Numbered from the stretch's first letter, positions 19,006-29,203 are shown. The stretch is DNA of 64,000 nucleotides from an uncultured Myxococcales bacterium (GCA_903896545.1 CAITYF010000100.1:1-64000); one strand, 5' to 3'. Numbers and translations are program-made. Notes: generated by a model not told the origin, from the letters alone.

Positions 19006-19048
19006 AAAGCGCAGCGGCCCCCATTCTACCGCTCGTGTAGGAGCGGCG
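19006..19048. repeat. Dispersed flank repeat, copy 2
   Basis: The core AAAGCGCAGCGGCCC is followed by CCATTCTACCGCTCGTGTAG and GAGCGGC. This matches the repeat at 18777-18822, 30564-30606 and 32438-32482 with a few substitutions. It lies between genes. Confidence 0.7.
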
Positions 19049-19203
19049 AGATGCACGGAACGTGTCGCCTCGAATCGGTGACGACGACTTGTGCACAGCA
19101 TGTTTGTGCCTTGATTGACGGCATCGGGGGCAGCGTTCAGACTGCCACCACAGCGATCGCCGTGTGGGCAAGTGGCCTACGCGGCTGCCATCCGGAGGGT
19201 TGG

Positions 19204-20640
19204 ATGCGGCGCGACACCTTGCTTGGACCTGTCGGCTCGCATCGGCGCAGCGTTGTCGGGAATGCCACAGCCCTTCTGGCAGCCTATCTCGCGCTCCTTG
19301 TTCTCATCTACGGGCTCGGCCTCGACACGCTGGGCGAGTCGCTACACAAGCACTGGCAGTACCTCGACTTACGGGAACTCAAGCAGCGGCCGCTCACTTC
19401 GTTGCTCTACCAGCACTCCCAGCCGCCGCTCCTGAATGCTGTGGTGGCAGCGTTGAGCCAACTGCCCTGGCAGCTGAACGACGCGTTTGTGCAGCTGAAC
19501 TGCGCGCTGGTCAGCGTGTCGTGCGTGCTGCTGTTCCACGTGATGCGCCATCTGCGCGTAGCGACTGCGACTGCGGGCGCCGCGGCGACCGCGTACCTGC
19601 TGGCGCCTGCGACGCTGCTGAACGCCGCGTATCCGTTCTATCCGACGATGACGGCTTTTCTCTACGTGACGTTGGTGTACAGTTTCGTCCTCGGCGAGCG
19701 ACACATCCGCATCGGGCACCCGTTGGTGGTCGCAAGTCTGCTGTCGCTGAGCCTGTTGCGGACCAGCTTCACACTTGTGCACATGGTGCTGATGTACGGC
19801 GCGTTTGCGTACATGTACCGCGACCGGATACGCCGTGCAGCGCTTGTCGGCGGAGTCGCGCTCATGTTGCTGGGCGCGACCGTCGTTCCGGTGAAGAACT
19901 TGGCGATCTATGGCTTTTTTGGATCCTCCAGTTGGTCGGCGCTGAACCTCGCCTCAGCCACGCAAGTCAACCTTGGCCTCGCACCGTTCGCGCCGCCCGA
20001 TCAGGTCGTCGAGCGTTTTCCCGAAATGGCGCGCTGCAAATTCCACGCTGCGGTCGATCGGGACTTGCGCAAGGCGGATGGCTATCCCAACTACAACTCT
20101 TGCGTGACGCTGGAATTCTCGCGGTTCTACCGCAGCCGGTTCCTCGCCGCCGTAAGCGCGCCGCGCTACGCCCGCAATGTCGTACGCCACCTCCGAGCGT
20201 ACCTTGCGCCGCCCGACAAGTATCTGTTTCTGGAGAACCGGGGTGCGCTCAACGCCTATGCAGACGCCTTCAACGCGGTCTGGTTGACCCGGACGTTTGC
20301 CTTCGCCAATCCGGCCTTGGGCGCTGAGGGCATGGAGACGCGCGTGCTCGCCGTCCTCTTGATTTGCGGCTTTGGGCTGCTGTTCCTGAAGCGCTGGCGC
20401 CGTCTGGACGTGTTGACAGTCGCGTCCGGCCTTCTGCTCGCACACTTGGCGACCCACGTGCTGACCGATGGTGTCGAAGGCCAGCGCTTCGTTTTCGACG
20501 TCGAATTTGTTTTCTATGTTTGGCTCGCCGTGGCGGTGACGTACGGACGCGCGCTCTGGGCTCGGCTGACGGCACGCAGCCCAGACGCGCGATATCGAGG
20601 CTCCGCTGACCAAAGCAGATCGGGCGGACCTGTAGGCTAA
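19204..20640 (+). CDS. Multi-span membrane protein, possibly GT-C-type glycosyltransferase
   Basis: This 478-residue integral membrane protein has about ten hydrophobic segments. After the first helix a periplasmic-type loop carries LYQHSQPPLLNAVVAAL. This resembles the QPPL(F)N stretch seen in GT-C-fold, ArnT/GT39-like membrane proteins, so a lipid-linked sugar transferase is a reasonable guess. A large soluble loop lies at about residues 245-350. The start at ATG 19204 has GGAGGG at 19194-19199, and longer in-frame extension upstream lacks a signal. An acyltransferase-3 gene follows on the same strand, consistent with surface polysaccharide work, but 736 bases separate them. Function is tentative. 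Confidence 0.6.
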   Translation: MRRDTLLGPVGSHRRSVVGNATALLAAYLALLVLIYGLGLDTLGESLHKHWQYLDLRELKQRPLTSLLYQHSQPPLLNAVVAALSQLPWQLNDAFVQLNCALVSVSCVLLFHVMRHLRVATATAGAAATAYLLAPATLLNAAYPFYPTMTAFLYVTLVYSFVLGERHIRIGHPLVVASLLSLSLLRTSFTLVHMVLMYGAFAYMYRDRIRRAALVGGVALMLLGATVVPVKNLAIYGFFGSSSWSALNLASATQVNLGLAPFAPPDQVVERFPEMARCKFHAAVDRDLRKADGYPNYNSCVTLEFSRFYRSRFLAAVSAPRYARNVVRHLRAYLAPPDKYLFLENRGALNAYADAFNAVWLTRTFAFANPALGAEGMETRVLAVLLICGFGLLFLKRWRRLDVLTVASGLLLAHLATHVLTDGVEGQRFVFDVEFVFYVWLAVAVTYGRALWARLTARSPDARYRGSADQSRSGGPVG

Positions 20641-21376
20641 ACGTGCTGGAATGAGCGCCCGGCGGCCGCCGCGAGGTGATCGCACTCACTCCGAGCGGTG
20701 GGATTGCGAGGAAGATCCTGCCCCGTCGATGAACACCGAGGTCGACCGGCCGTTTTTCGATGAAGACGCCCCGTAGAGGCGCAAACGCCAGAGCGCGAGC
20801 GGGCGTGTGGACCGGCGCTCGCGGCGAACGGACGCGGCAAGACTCCGGGGAGGCTGTGGAAGGCCGGTTGCGGTCGGAAGATTGAGCGGCGGTCGCGGTC
20901 GGAGCATTCAGGCGCTGGCACTTTCAGTGCTAGGCGCGGGATGTGGCCAGAGGGCAAGGACGAAATCAACTTTCCGTCGCGACGCAGCAGGCGGGAAGCT
21001 CTCGTGTGAACTGAGGCTCTGTCGGCCGATCTTCGCAGTGTTGCACGAATCGTAACCGCCAAGCGGTTCGCCGCGGGGTGCGTCTGCCCGTCGTGAGACC
21101 TGGTGTGCCTGGCGAATCCGTCCGTTCGAGCGGACGGGCCGCGTCACGCGCCGTCACTCGCTACGCCAGGGCATTCTCCCGTTGGGCTGGATGAAGCAAG
21201 CCGACGTGGGTGACACGGACGTTCCGTTGCCCGGCCACCCGGTGCAAATCACGTACACGCTTCGGGGTTTGGTGTTCGCTTGACGGTCAACCGGGATGTG
21301 CGATTCTTCTGCCCCGCGCGCTCGGGTTTTCGAGTCGCGCCAGCCGGTTTGCCGTCCCCATCCCTACGCGAAGTCC
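20641..21376. other. Gene-poor gap
   Basis: No gene with a start and ribosome binding site is supported. A hairpin with a 7-base stem (CCGTCCG/CGGACGG, loop TTCGAG) lies at 21118-21137. A short plus-strand open stretch ending at about 21283 reads like a protein tail (DTDVPLPGHPVQITYTLRG) and may be debris of a lost gene. The remainder shows nothing recognisable. Confidence 0.45.
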
Positions 21377-22492
21377 ATGTCTGCTGCCGCCTCCGCCTCC
21401 GCGCCTCGCACGTTGCAATTTGACGCGCTGACTGGCCTGCGCTTTGTTGCAGCGTTTCACGTCGTCCTATTCCACTACTGGGCCGGTTTACTCCACGACA
21501 AAGTTCCGTGGATCAACGCGATTGTCAGCAGCGGCTACGTTGCCGTCGGCCTTTTCTACGTCCTCTCCGGCTTCATTCTGACGGTCGTCTACGGCAGCTC
21601 CGACCTCGATCGCGCCGGTCGCCGTCGCTTCTGGGGCGCGCGCGTTGCCCGCGTGTATCCGGCGTATTTTCTCGCCGCACTTCTGTGGATCCCCGTCGTT
21701 CTCTTGAAGCATCCGCCCGCTATCGATTTCCTTGCTCTGGGGCCGACCCTGCTTGGCGTGCAGGCGTGGGTGCCCTCTTTGGCGACCGCCTGGAACTTCC
21801 CCGCGTGGTCAGTCTCTGTCGAGGCGTTCTTCTACCTCGTGTTTCCCTTCGTACTGCCTTACGTACGCCGCTTGACGTTTTCACAGACTTGGCGGTTCCT
21901 CGCCATGACGTACGCACTTGGTTTGGTCGCTCCGGCGTTACACCTCGCTCTAAACACCGACCCGGCGTCAGGCCAGCTCTGGTCCACCGATGTCTGGACT
22001 AGCGTGATTAAATTCAACCCGCTCATTCGCTTTCCCGAATTCCTCGCTGGCATGGGCGTCGGCCAGCTCTTCCGACTGAGGGGCAGCCGTCCGGTTCCGT
22101 CTTGGTACGCGCTCGCTGCCGCGCTGACGCTCTTGGCGATCCTCACCCGCTCGCGACGCATCGAATACCTGTTCATCCACAATGGCACGTTCGTTCCGCT
22201 TTTTGGCGTGTTGGTCTTCGGGCTAGCGACGGCGGGCGGCAAGCTCGGTGCTTTGCTGTCACAGCGACACGTGGTGGTTCTCGGCGAGGCGAGCTACTCC
22301 CTCTACATTCTGCAAGCGCCGGTAAGGGATTTGGCCCTCTACCTGACGTCATTGTGCGGGATCACGAATCCGTGGCTGAATTTCCAAAAGCCGCTGATGG
22401 TCGTGATGCTCTTGGTACCCGTGTCCGTGCTGGTGCTGTACCGGGTGGAGATGCCGACTCGCCATTGGCTTCGCAAAGTACTGGCGAGCTGA
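21377..22492 (+). CDS. Acyltransferase family 3 (OafA/YrhL-like) membrane protein
   Basis: This 371-residue integral membrane protein has about ten transmembrane helices. The N-terminal motif FDALTGLRFVAAFHVVLFHY contains the conserved Arg and the essential His of the acyltransferase-3 family. The family transfers acetyl or other acyl groups to surface polysaccharides, antibiotics or peptidoglycan. Later FWGARVARVYPAYF and AWNFPAWSVSVEAFFYLVFP are also typical. The start is taken at ATG 21377, just before the family homology. An upstream in-frame extension to 21296 is possible, and neither has a strong ribosome binding site. No C-terminal SGNH domain is present. Confidence 0.87.
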   Translation: MSAAASASAPRTLQFDALTGLRFVAAFHVVLFHYWAGLLHDKVPWINAIVSSGYVAVGLFYVLSGFILTVVYGSSDLDRAGRRRFWGARVARVYPAYFLAALLWIPVVLLKHPPAIDFLALGPTLLGVQAWVPSLATAWNFPAWSVSVEAFFYLVFPFVLPYVRRLTFSQTWRFLAMTYALGLVAPALHLALNTDPASGQLWSTDVWTSVIKFNPLIRFPEFLAGMGVGQLFRLRGSRPVPSWYALAAALTLLAILTRSRRIEYLFIHNGTFVPLFGVLVFGLATAGGKLGALLSQRHVVVLGEASYSLYILQAPVRDLALYLTSLCGITNPWLNFQKPLMVVMLLVPVSVLVLYRVEMPTRHWLRKVLAS

Positions 22493-22799
22493 GCGTCAAT
22501 CGGGACCTGCGCTCGCCCCGCGCACCGCACGGTCTGGAATTGGTCGACCGACGTTGAAGCGGATTCGCTCGAATCCGCTCAGGAAACTCGAAGGTGCGGT
22601 ACTGCCTCCAACCGTCAACCGGTAGACGCTTGCCCGATTGATGAGCACCTCATTGGTGCACAACTGATTGTTTCACTTGCCCGCCACGGTCACGCCCCCA
22701 CCGATCCCGTCCTGGAGCACATTCCTCGCACCTATCGATCGGCCGCGGCCTCGCAGCGGCAAGCGCTGGCTGGGCGCGCACGGCAGTCAAGGCGGGTAG

Positions 22800-23058
22800 G
22801 CGTACAGGACCTTTCTTCGCGCACGACTCTTTCTGCACGCAGTTCGCCTTATCGCGCGCCACGCAGAGGCCGCCGAAGGCGCAGCAAAATCCCAACTCCT
22901 GCAACGCGTCCATTTCGCACGGTCGGCGACGAGCACCACCACGCACTTCCCCGTGCGCAACGCACAGCCAGCGAGTAGCCGCCAAACGTGCACAAGCTGA
23001 TCTTGAAGCGACACCGTCCAGCGTCGCGGCAGTCGAGCGACTTCGAGCAGTCCGCATC
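22800..23058 (-). pseudogene. Frameshifted remnant of a Cys-rich lipoprotein gene (paralogue of 32508-33809)
   Basis: On the minus strand, DADCSKSLDCRDAGRCR (from 23058) matches DADCAKSLDCRDAGRCR in the intact gene at 32508-33809. A different frame then gives GLCVARDKANCVQKESC, matching DRCLARDKADCVQNDSC. A third frame holds TGKCVVV. At least two frameshifts and a deletion of the repeats between these two blocks separate it from a working gene. It ends shortly after 22800. The flanks 22493-22799 and 23059-23210 show no gene. Confidence 0.8.
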
Positions 23059-23210
23059 GGGTGCAGCGGTCGCACGCAACAGTCACAGGTGGCGGCCCCG
23101 CTCGCGCCGCTGTACCCGTCGTTCGCCGCAGCGCGGGGAGAAGTCCACGACGGTGTCTACCCGATGGTTGGATGGGGAGTCAGTTGATTGCGCAACAAGA
23201 AGCAGCGCAT

Positions 23211-26200
23211 TCAGAACCCATCGTCGCGACCAAAATTTCGCGAATTCGCTCTGCCGCCGGTTCGCTTGCCTAGACGCGCCTTCACCATCACCGGAATCGG
23301 CGGTGCTTGAGCGGACACCTGAGGCTGGTAGTAGAAGTACACGGCGCTGCGGGGCACAAGGACCTTTCGCACGGCACGCGCTGCGACGAGCGGAATGTGC
23401 ACACGGACTTCACCTCCCGGCCCCGGATCGTCCATGTAGATGGCCAGCCCTCGTGCGTACGGTTCGACGCGGTGAACGCGGCTGTCGAGCAAGCCGTCGT
23501 ACACGTTGTCCTCGGGACGAAATCCGGGGGGCAGGCCAATCTGGGCGAGGATCACGCCGCGCTCCATACCTTCACCGCCGCGTGAGATGTGGACGCCGAG
23601 CGAAGCGCGGTCGCCCAGGCCGTACGTTGTCGCATCGAGCCTCTGCTCAATCGTCAGCGTCGGCTCTTGCCCGTCGGCAACCTGGACCTGCGGTGCCAGT
23701 GGCCGGTTCCACGGCACGTAGTACTTGCTCGCCACCCGGTAGCCGACATCCGCCGCGGCATCAGAACCGCCCAGCGAAATCGTTAGCTTCGAGCCTGCAT
23801 GCACCTTTTCGGTCAGGTCCAGACGCACCGGCGACGCGGCGCTTTTGGCGTCCAAGGACACCGTCGCGACCTCAGCGCCGTCGACGGTGACGACCGCCTT
23901 GCCGCCGTCTTGTCCGGCCGCCGCCGCCGCCAGCATGGCTCGCAAGGCCAGCGCCGTGCCTTGGGTCGAATAGAAGCCTCCGCTTGGATCGCGCAGCACG
24001 AGGAGCGACCGCATCGCTTCGCGGGCCTTGTCGGGACGTCCACCGTGCGTTGCGAGCGCGTGGGCGACCAACGCGGTCGTCTCAGCCTCGCCGGCGTCTC
24101 CGTATCCGCCGTAAAGACTTCCAGAACGCGGCAGGAACGTGACGCGTCGGTCGCGGCCAGTCCCGACGACAGCGGCCCGGCGATCCAGCTCGTCCAGCAG
24201 CGCTTCGGCACGCGCCCGGTGGCTCGGCCCCCCGTTCACCAAGGCGTCCGCCGCGAGCGCCAGGACGTAACTGTCGACGCCTTCGGTGACGACGAACGCA
24301 GCTTCAAGCACGCCTACGACCTTCGCGCAAGCCGTTCGCGCTTTCTGCACGTTGACGCTTCCTGGAGACTTCGCATCGATGCCTGCCGCGCACTGTGGGT
24401 CAGCGGCGAGGAATCCAAGCGCCACGTAGGCACTCTCCGCGGGTGGGCCGAAAGCGCCGTGTTCATCCTGACGCGTACTCAACGCCGCGCGCGTCCGATC
24501 CAGAACCTCCTCGTCCACGTAGACCAGAGAGGCCAGCTGGCTGAGCACCATCAGACCATAGGCCGTGAGGTAGCTTTTGGTTTGGCTGGCGCCGTCCGGT
24601 CCGCCAAAGTCGCTGAAGCCACCGCCGGGCGCTTCGTACGCCAAAAGATCCTGGTAAGCGAGCCGCAGAATACGCAGCATCGCGGCATCGCGTTCGGGCG
24701 TCAGACCGCCGGTCGCCCGCAGCGCCTTGAGCACGAGCGCGTTGACGTACGCGGTGGACGCTTCCTGCTCGAACGTACCATGCGGCCTGTCGGTCATCTG
24801 CTCCAGGCCGTCCAGTGCTTGCGCCAGCGGACTCCCCAACAGCGTCAGCACGACCGAACGGCCGTCGGGCAGCGCGTCGTCCGGCACGTTGAACGGCCGC
24901 TGAACCGTATCCACCACCAGCCCCGCATCGACATGCAGCACTTCGCGACCGTCCGGGGAGATCTCGATCACCCGCTTCAACGCGTCCTTTTGGCCGTGCA
25001 TCTCGCCGGCGAACGACACGAAATGCTGTCCAGATTTCAGCGCCGTAACAGGCAATTGCATCCCGGAGATGCCGCGGGCTGCCACGCGCACGGGCTCAGC
25101 CAGCTGACTCGCATCGATCTCCAGTCCCGCGTCGGTGGTCGCAGTCAGCGTCGCGGTAGCGGCGGTTGGCCGTTCATTTTGCGCGGCGATCTGGACAGAC
25201 ACTTGATCGCCAGTCGTCAAGTCGTGCGGCACATCGAGATCGACGTGAAAGTCCTTGCTGACGACGAGGTCACCGGAGCCGGCGCCGAGGAGTCCGCCCG
25301 CGTCACTCGCCAACGCCTGCGCTTGCCACGTCGTGATCGAGTCGGCGATGCGGAATTGCACCTGCGCGATGCCATCTTCGCCAGCGACCGCCGCTGGGTT
25401 GAAGTACAGCGTTTCCGGGAAGTCCTTGCGCACGGCGACAGGAGCTTCCGCCTGCCCGCCGCCGCCTTTGACCTTCTCCATCGTCCCGCCGCCTTTGCTG
25501 TCGTCGAGCTGAAGTCCGCCGAACTTCGCCGTGACCGTCCCTTCGCCGTCCCCGCCGTCGTTGGCAAACAGCTTGGTGGCCGCGCCATTCGCTCCAACAA
25601 GCGAGCCGGCGACCGTGTTCTTCACGACGGAGTCACGTGCATTTCGGTTGGCTTCCTCGGCATCGACAGAGGGGCGGGCCGAAGCGGCTTTCTCCGCGTT
25701 CTCCCGCCGGGCCGAGGGTGCGTCTTTCTCCTCGAGCTGGACCTCGAACATCGCGTGGGACTCGTCTGTGCTCACATCTCGGTCAAGGAACCGTCCGGAA
25801 CTTGGTCGGAAAACATGGGAACTCAGGTACGCAGCGCCAGCGAGCATCAAGGGTCCTGCGACCAATACGACGCGCAACGCCCGCCGCTGACCTGGATGCG
25901 ACGTCGCCTCGCCAGTTTGCTCGGCTTGCCGTTGCCGATGGACCCAGAACAACAGCCCGGCGAAGATGCCGATGGCGAGCAGCAGGACGACAGGCCCGGA
26001 CGTCGTCTCCCGCATCTTGAGGAAGTCCTGCAGCAGGATCGAGGCCAGCCAGCCCAGCGCGAGCGCAGCGCTTGCCGCCGCCACGCCGATGCGCAGCCAG
26101 AAGATGCCTACCAGCAGCGCCAACGCCAGGGCGAGGCCAAAAACGATCCAGCCCACGGTCCGCACCTTGCCCGCCAATTCGCGCGCGTCAGCGTTCTGGT

Positions 26201-28907
26201 CTGCGAGCTTACGACGGTCGTCTTCGAGCGTAAGTCCTGTGGTTTCGTGGGCAATCGGCACTTTCTGTTGGGCAAGGAGCCAACGCGCCGTGGCTTGCTG
26301 CGCCGCTGTCCATTTCCCTTGGCCACCCTCTGCGCCCGGCGGTTCATCCGGAAACAGCAGCGCCATCGTTCCCACGGCCAGATCTGGCATCGCGAACAGC
26401 GCTTCAATGACTTGCGGCGGCGGCGTACCGGCCACACGAGCGAACACGGCTGCATCCACAACTGCAATGCCGACCGCGCTCGCCTTTGGCTTACCCGCGC
26501 TATCGGTGACGCGCATCCGCAGCGTCGCTTCGTCGCCCGGCCTCGTTGGGTCCAAACCGGTCAATTCAACCCGCAGTCCGTCGCGCGGGGCGGCCAAGGC
26601 CAGAACGGTGTCCTCTTCGGGCGCGCCGTCCAGACTGAGCCGCAGCAGCCCTGTCGCGTCGTCCGGCACCGCGAGGACAACGTCGAAGATGCCTTGCTTA
26701 CCGGCGGTTGAAGCCAGTGCGACGACGCGGCCATCGATCTCGGCGCGGAGGAGAGCTGGCGTCCGCGACGGCACAAAGACCTGGCAGGTCAGCCGCTCGC
26801 CCGCGCGCAGCAGCGACTTGTCGCAGCGCAGGACCAGGTTGCCTTCGCGCATCGGCGGAGCGTCGGTTGACGTCCAGTACTGCTTCTTGTCCAACGGATC
26901 GACGGCGAGCACCGCCAGCGGTCGACCAAAATAGGCGGGCGGCAGATCCATCGCTGCGAGCCCATCCGCTCCTGTTCGTGCCTTGCCAAGCTGCTCTCCC
27001 GATCCAACGGTTTCGCGAGCGCCGTCGCCAGGAGCGAACAACGTCACGTCCGTCTCAACCGGTTTGCCGTCCGGCCGCACAGCGCGAACCAGAATACGAT
27101 TGGCGCGCGGCAAGTTGCGGCGAATCGACGGCGCCTCGCTGACCAGGGTGATCGCCATCTCGTCGCCTGCGAGCACCAAGCCGCCACGTCCTTCCTCGGC
27201 GCGTCCAGCGGGGTCCCGTACGACGGCATGCAACGAGATGGTGCTGGCGACGCTGCGTCGGCCCTGAATCAGATAGTCCGGCAGCTGCACGGAAAACTTG
27301 GCCTTCCCTCCGCTAATCGGCTGGTTTTGGGAGAAGATCATCGATCCGCCCGCATCAACGGTCAGCCGCGCTTTGCCGCTCCCCAACGCCACGCCGGTGG
27401 TGAAATTCGCCGAGATCTCGACGTCGAACGGCGCCTTGCCGTCCGTCGCGCCCACGCTTGGATGCACGGCCACGGAGAACGGCGGCAGCGTGTAGCGTTC
27501 GACCTTGAGCGAGGCCGTACTCGCCATCCCGTCCACTTCCAGCCGGGCCGTGTAGGTCCCAAACGCGGCGTTTTGTGAAAGTTCGACGTCGCCGGACGTA
27601 ATGCCCATCGCCGAAACGGTAACCGGCAAGCGGGTCAGGCGGTTGCCACGGGGGTCCCGCAGTTCCAGCAAGGCGGGACGGTCCGCGAGCGGCTTGCCAC
27701 TGCCCAGATCCAGGCTCAGGCCGCGCAGGTGAATCGTCTGGCCAGGCTGGTAGGTTGGCTTGTCGCTCGATAGATGTTGGCGGATCTTGCGCTCAATCTG
27801 CACCGGAAGGTCGAGGCTCCGCAGCTCGCCGGCGACCGTGGCCTCGGCGTGCAAGGTCGCGTCGGCGGTCGCGTCGTTCTGCATCGGCAGCTTGAGTTTG
27901 ACTTCCGCCGTGCCGCCGTGCGTCGTTGTGGCCACGCCCTTGGCCAGCACTTTGTGGGCGGCATTGCGCAGCTGCACCTCGACTTTGACGCCGTCGCCGT
28001 TCGCTGATTCGCGTGCTTCTCCGTCCAGGATGGCCACGCCAACTGCGGTCGACGCACCTGCGATGAAGTGCGGTACTGCGCGCAAACGCAGCGCTGAATG
28101 GACGTGACGCGCTTCCATCCGGTCCGCGCGAATGCCCACAGCCAGCGTCGCGGCGCCGGCCAGCACGACCAGAGCGAGGACGGCCAGACGAACGGGCCGC
28201 AAGCGTGCTCCTGTCGACAAGCCCAGAAACCGCATGAACCGCGGCAGGAGGCGATGACGGAGGCGAAACTGCTGGGCGCCAACGACAGTCGCGTCGATCT
28301 GCTGGCCATCCAGCTCCGGAAGCGGCGTCGATGCGAATTCACTCAGTTTGGCGCCAATCTCCGAGGCGCGTGTCCGGCAACTTGGACACCACGCGACGTG
28401 CGCAGCTGCCAACGGCAGGGAATGGGGTCCGAGCGTCCCGCAGCACAACCCAGCGACGGTCTTGTCGCTCAGGTGCAAGCCAACGTGCGCGGCACCCGGT
28501 GCGATTCCCGCGAGCGCCAGCGCTTCATTCTCAATCGCGTCGACGAGCGTTTCCCGGGGCGTGCGAAAAACCGCTGCCAACGCCGTCATCGTCAGACCGG
28601 CATGGGAGGCGAGCCACAGTCCGCTGCGTCCGACGTGTTGGCCACCGAGGCGTGAGGCGGCTTCGGCGAGCAGCGCGATTTGCCACTTCGCCGTCGAGCC
28701 GCGCGGGCCACGATGCGCGGCGTGCGCCCAGACGTCGGCAAAAGCATCGGGCGGGACTGCATCCGATCCGGACGTCAACAGACCCAAGACCAGCGGGCCG
28801 TCGCGAACAATCAGGGGACGAATCGAACCTGCGTCGCCCGTCTTGGCAAAGCGACGCAGCGCTTGGTTGACGTCTGGAACCGTGGGCGGACTCGCTTCGC
28901 TAGGCAT
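23211..28907 (-). CDS. Giant membrane-anchored alpha-2-macroglobulin-like protein with zinc-finger N-terminus
   Basis: This is a 1,898-residue protein. The N-terminus (1-236) is predicted cytosolic and contains HVAWCPSC (His170, Cys174, Cys177), the Hx3Cx2C pattern of anti-sigma zinc fingers. A transmembrane segment follows at 239-259. Next come macroglobulin-type beta domains (YQPGQTIHLRG is the MG2 hallmark). About four hydrophobic segments lie at 915-1025. An A2M domain follows (FPETLYFNPAAV, DSITTWQAQAL), then a helical TED-like domain. At the thioester site the usual CxEQ reads GTFEQ, with Thr1378 in place of Cys, so covalent trapping is unlikely. The start is ATG at 28907 with GGAG upstream. 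Bacterial A2M proteins are thought to guard the periplasm against proteases. The zinc-finger and multi-span insert are unusual. Confidence 0.85.
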   Translation of the reverse strand: MPSEASPPTVPDVNQALRRFAKTGDAGSIRPLIVRDGPLVLGLLTSGSDAVPPDAFADVWAHAAHRGPRGSTAKWQIALLAEAASRLGGQHVGRSGLWLASHAGLTMTALAAVFRTPRETLVDAIENEALALAGIAPGAAHVGLHLSDKTVAGLCCGTLGPHSLPLAAAHVAWCPSCRTRASEIGAKLSEFASTPLPELDGQQIDATVVGAQQFRLRHRLLPRFMRFLGLSTGARLRPVRLAVLALVVLAGAATLAVGIRADRMEARHVHSALRLRAVPHFIAGASTAVGVAILDGEARESANGDGVKVEVQLRNAAHKVLAKGVATTTHGGTAEVKLKLPMQNDATADATLHAEATVAGELRSLDLPVQIERKIRQHLSSDKPTYQPGQTIHLRGLSLDLGSGKPLADRPALLELRDPRGNRLTRLPVTVSAMGITSGDVELSQNAAFGTYTARLEVDGMASTASLKVERYTLPPFSVAVHPSVGATDGKAPFDVEISANFTTGVALGSGKARLTVDAGGSMIFSQNQPISGGKAKFSVQLPDYLIQGRRSVASTISLHAVVRDPAGRAEEGRGGLVLAGDEMAITLVSEAPSIRRNLPRANRILVRAVRPDGKPVETDVTLFAPGDGARETVGSGEQLGKARTGADGLAAMDLPPAYFGRPLAVLAVDPLDKKQYWTSTDAPPMREGNLVLRCDKSLLRAGERLTCQVFVPSRTPALLRAEIDGRVVALASTAGKQGIFDVVLAVPDDATGLLRLSLDGAPEEDTVLALAAPRDGLRVELTGLDPTRPGDEATLRMRVTDSAGKPKASAVGIAVVDAAVFARVAGTPPPQVIEALFAMPDLAVGTMALLFPDEPPGAEGGQGKWTAAQQATARWLLAQQKVPIAHETTGLTLEDDRRKLADQNADARELAGKVRTVGWIVFGLALALALLVGIFWLRIGVAAASAALALGWLASILLQDFLKMRETTSGPVVLLLAIGIFAGLLFWVHRQRQAEQTGEATSHPGQRRALRVVLVAGPLMLAGAAYLSSHVFRPSSGRFLDRDVSTDESHAMFEVQLEEKDAPSARRENAEKAASARPSVDAEEANRNARDSVVKNTVAGSLVGANGAATKLFANDGGDGEGTVTAKFGGLQLDDSKGGGTMEKVKGGGGQAEAPVAVRKDFPETLYFNPAAVAGEDGIAQVQFRIADSITTWQAQALASDAGGLLGAGSGDLVVSKDFHVDLDVPHDLTTGDQVSVQIAAQNERPTAATATLTATTDAGLEIDASQLAEPVRVAARGISGMQLPVTALKSGQHFVSFAGEMHGQKDALKRVIEISPDGREVLHVDAGLVVDTVQRPFNVPDDALPDGRSVVLTLLGSPLAQALDGLEQMTDRPHGTFEQEASTAYVNALVLKALRATGGLTPERDAAMLRILRLAYQDLLAYEAPGGGFSDFGGPDGASQTKSYLTAYGLMVLSQLASLVYVDEEVLDRTRAALSTRQDEHGAFGPPAESAYVALGFLAADPQCAAGIDAKSPGSVNVQKARTACAKVVGVLEAAFVVTEGVDSYVLALAADALVNGGPSHRARAEALLDELDRRAAVVGTGRDRRVTFLPRSGSLYGGYGDAGEAETTALVAHALATHGGRPDKAREAMRSLLVLRDPSGGFYSTQGTALALRAMLAAAAAGQDGGKAVVTVDGAEVATVSLDAKSAASPVRLDLTEKVHAGSKLTISLGGSDAAADVGYRVASKYYVPWNRPLAPQVQVADGQEPTLTIEQRLDATTYGLGDRASLGVHISRGGEGMERGVILAQIGLPPGFRPEDNVYDGLLDSRVHRVEPYARGLAIYMDDPGPGGEVRVHIPLVAARAVRKVLVPRSAVYFYYQPQVSAQAPPIPVMVKARLGKRTGGRANSRNFGRDDGF

Positions 28908-29203
28908 CAGCACTCCATTTTGTCTGTACGGGATCAGGCGCGCCGGAACTCTGCCCGCGTCTGCCTGATGAACGTCCCGACCCCATTCAAATCGTCCGTA
29001 GCAGCGGACCGTCCGCCGCCTGCCGCCGAACACGCGGAGGCGGAACGGAACGGCCTGACTGTAGAAAATCGCCCCTTTGTCGGAGTTTTGCTGCGCGTGG
29101 CCGCCAAGTCAAGCTCAGCACGAGGGGTTTGTACGCTTCAGGCAGTCCGTTTCGCCGCGATGTGGATCCATCCCCGGAAGGTGGGGACGGAGCACCGCCT
29201 CTG
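28908..29203. other. Gap upstream of the A2M-like gene
   Basis: No gene is recognised. The region should contain the promoter of the minus-strand A2M-like gene and the end of the decayed hepT. No clear -35/-10 pair was found. Confidence 0.4.

Larger units (their letters stand above)
18571..19203. other. Gene-poor gap with repeat copies and gene debris
   Basis: No intact gene is found in these 633 bases. The gap holds a fragment of a paralogue of the coiled-coil gene at 32079-32405, together with that gene's downstream flank (18675-18822), and a further copy of the flank motif (19006-19048). The rest shows no protein character. The ribosome binding site of the next gene is at 19194-19199. Confidence 0.6.

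Noticed and set aside
20637-21062. 141-codon minus-strand frame in the gap after the GT-C-like gene
   Set aside because: Its composition is Arg/Ser/Pro-rich, it has no ribosome binding site, and it matches no family pattern.
23799-26711. 970-codon open frame on the plus strand inside the A2M-like gene
   Set aside because: It is antisense to a protein with clear A2M motifs, and the translation is Arg/Gln/His-rich without domain character.
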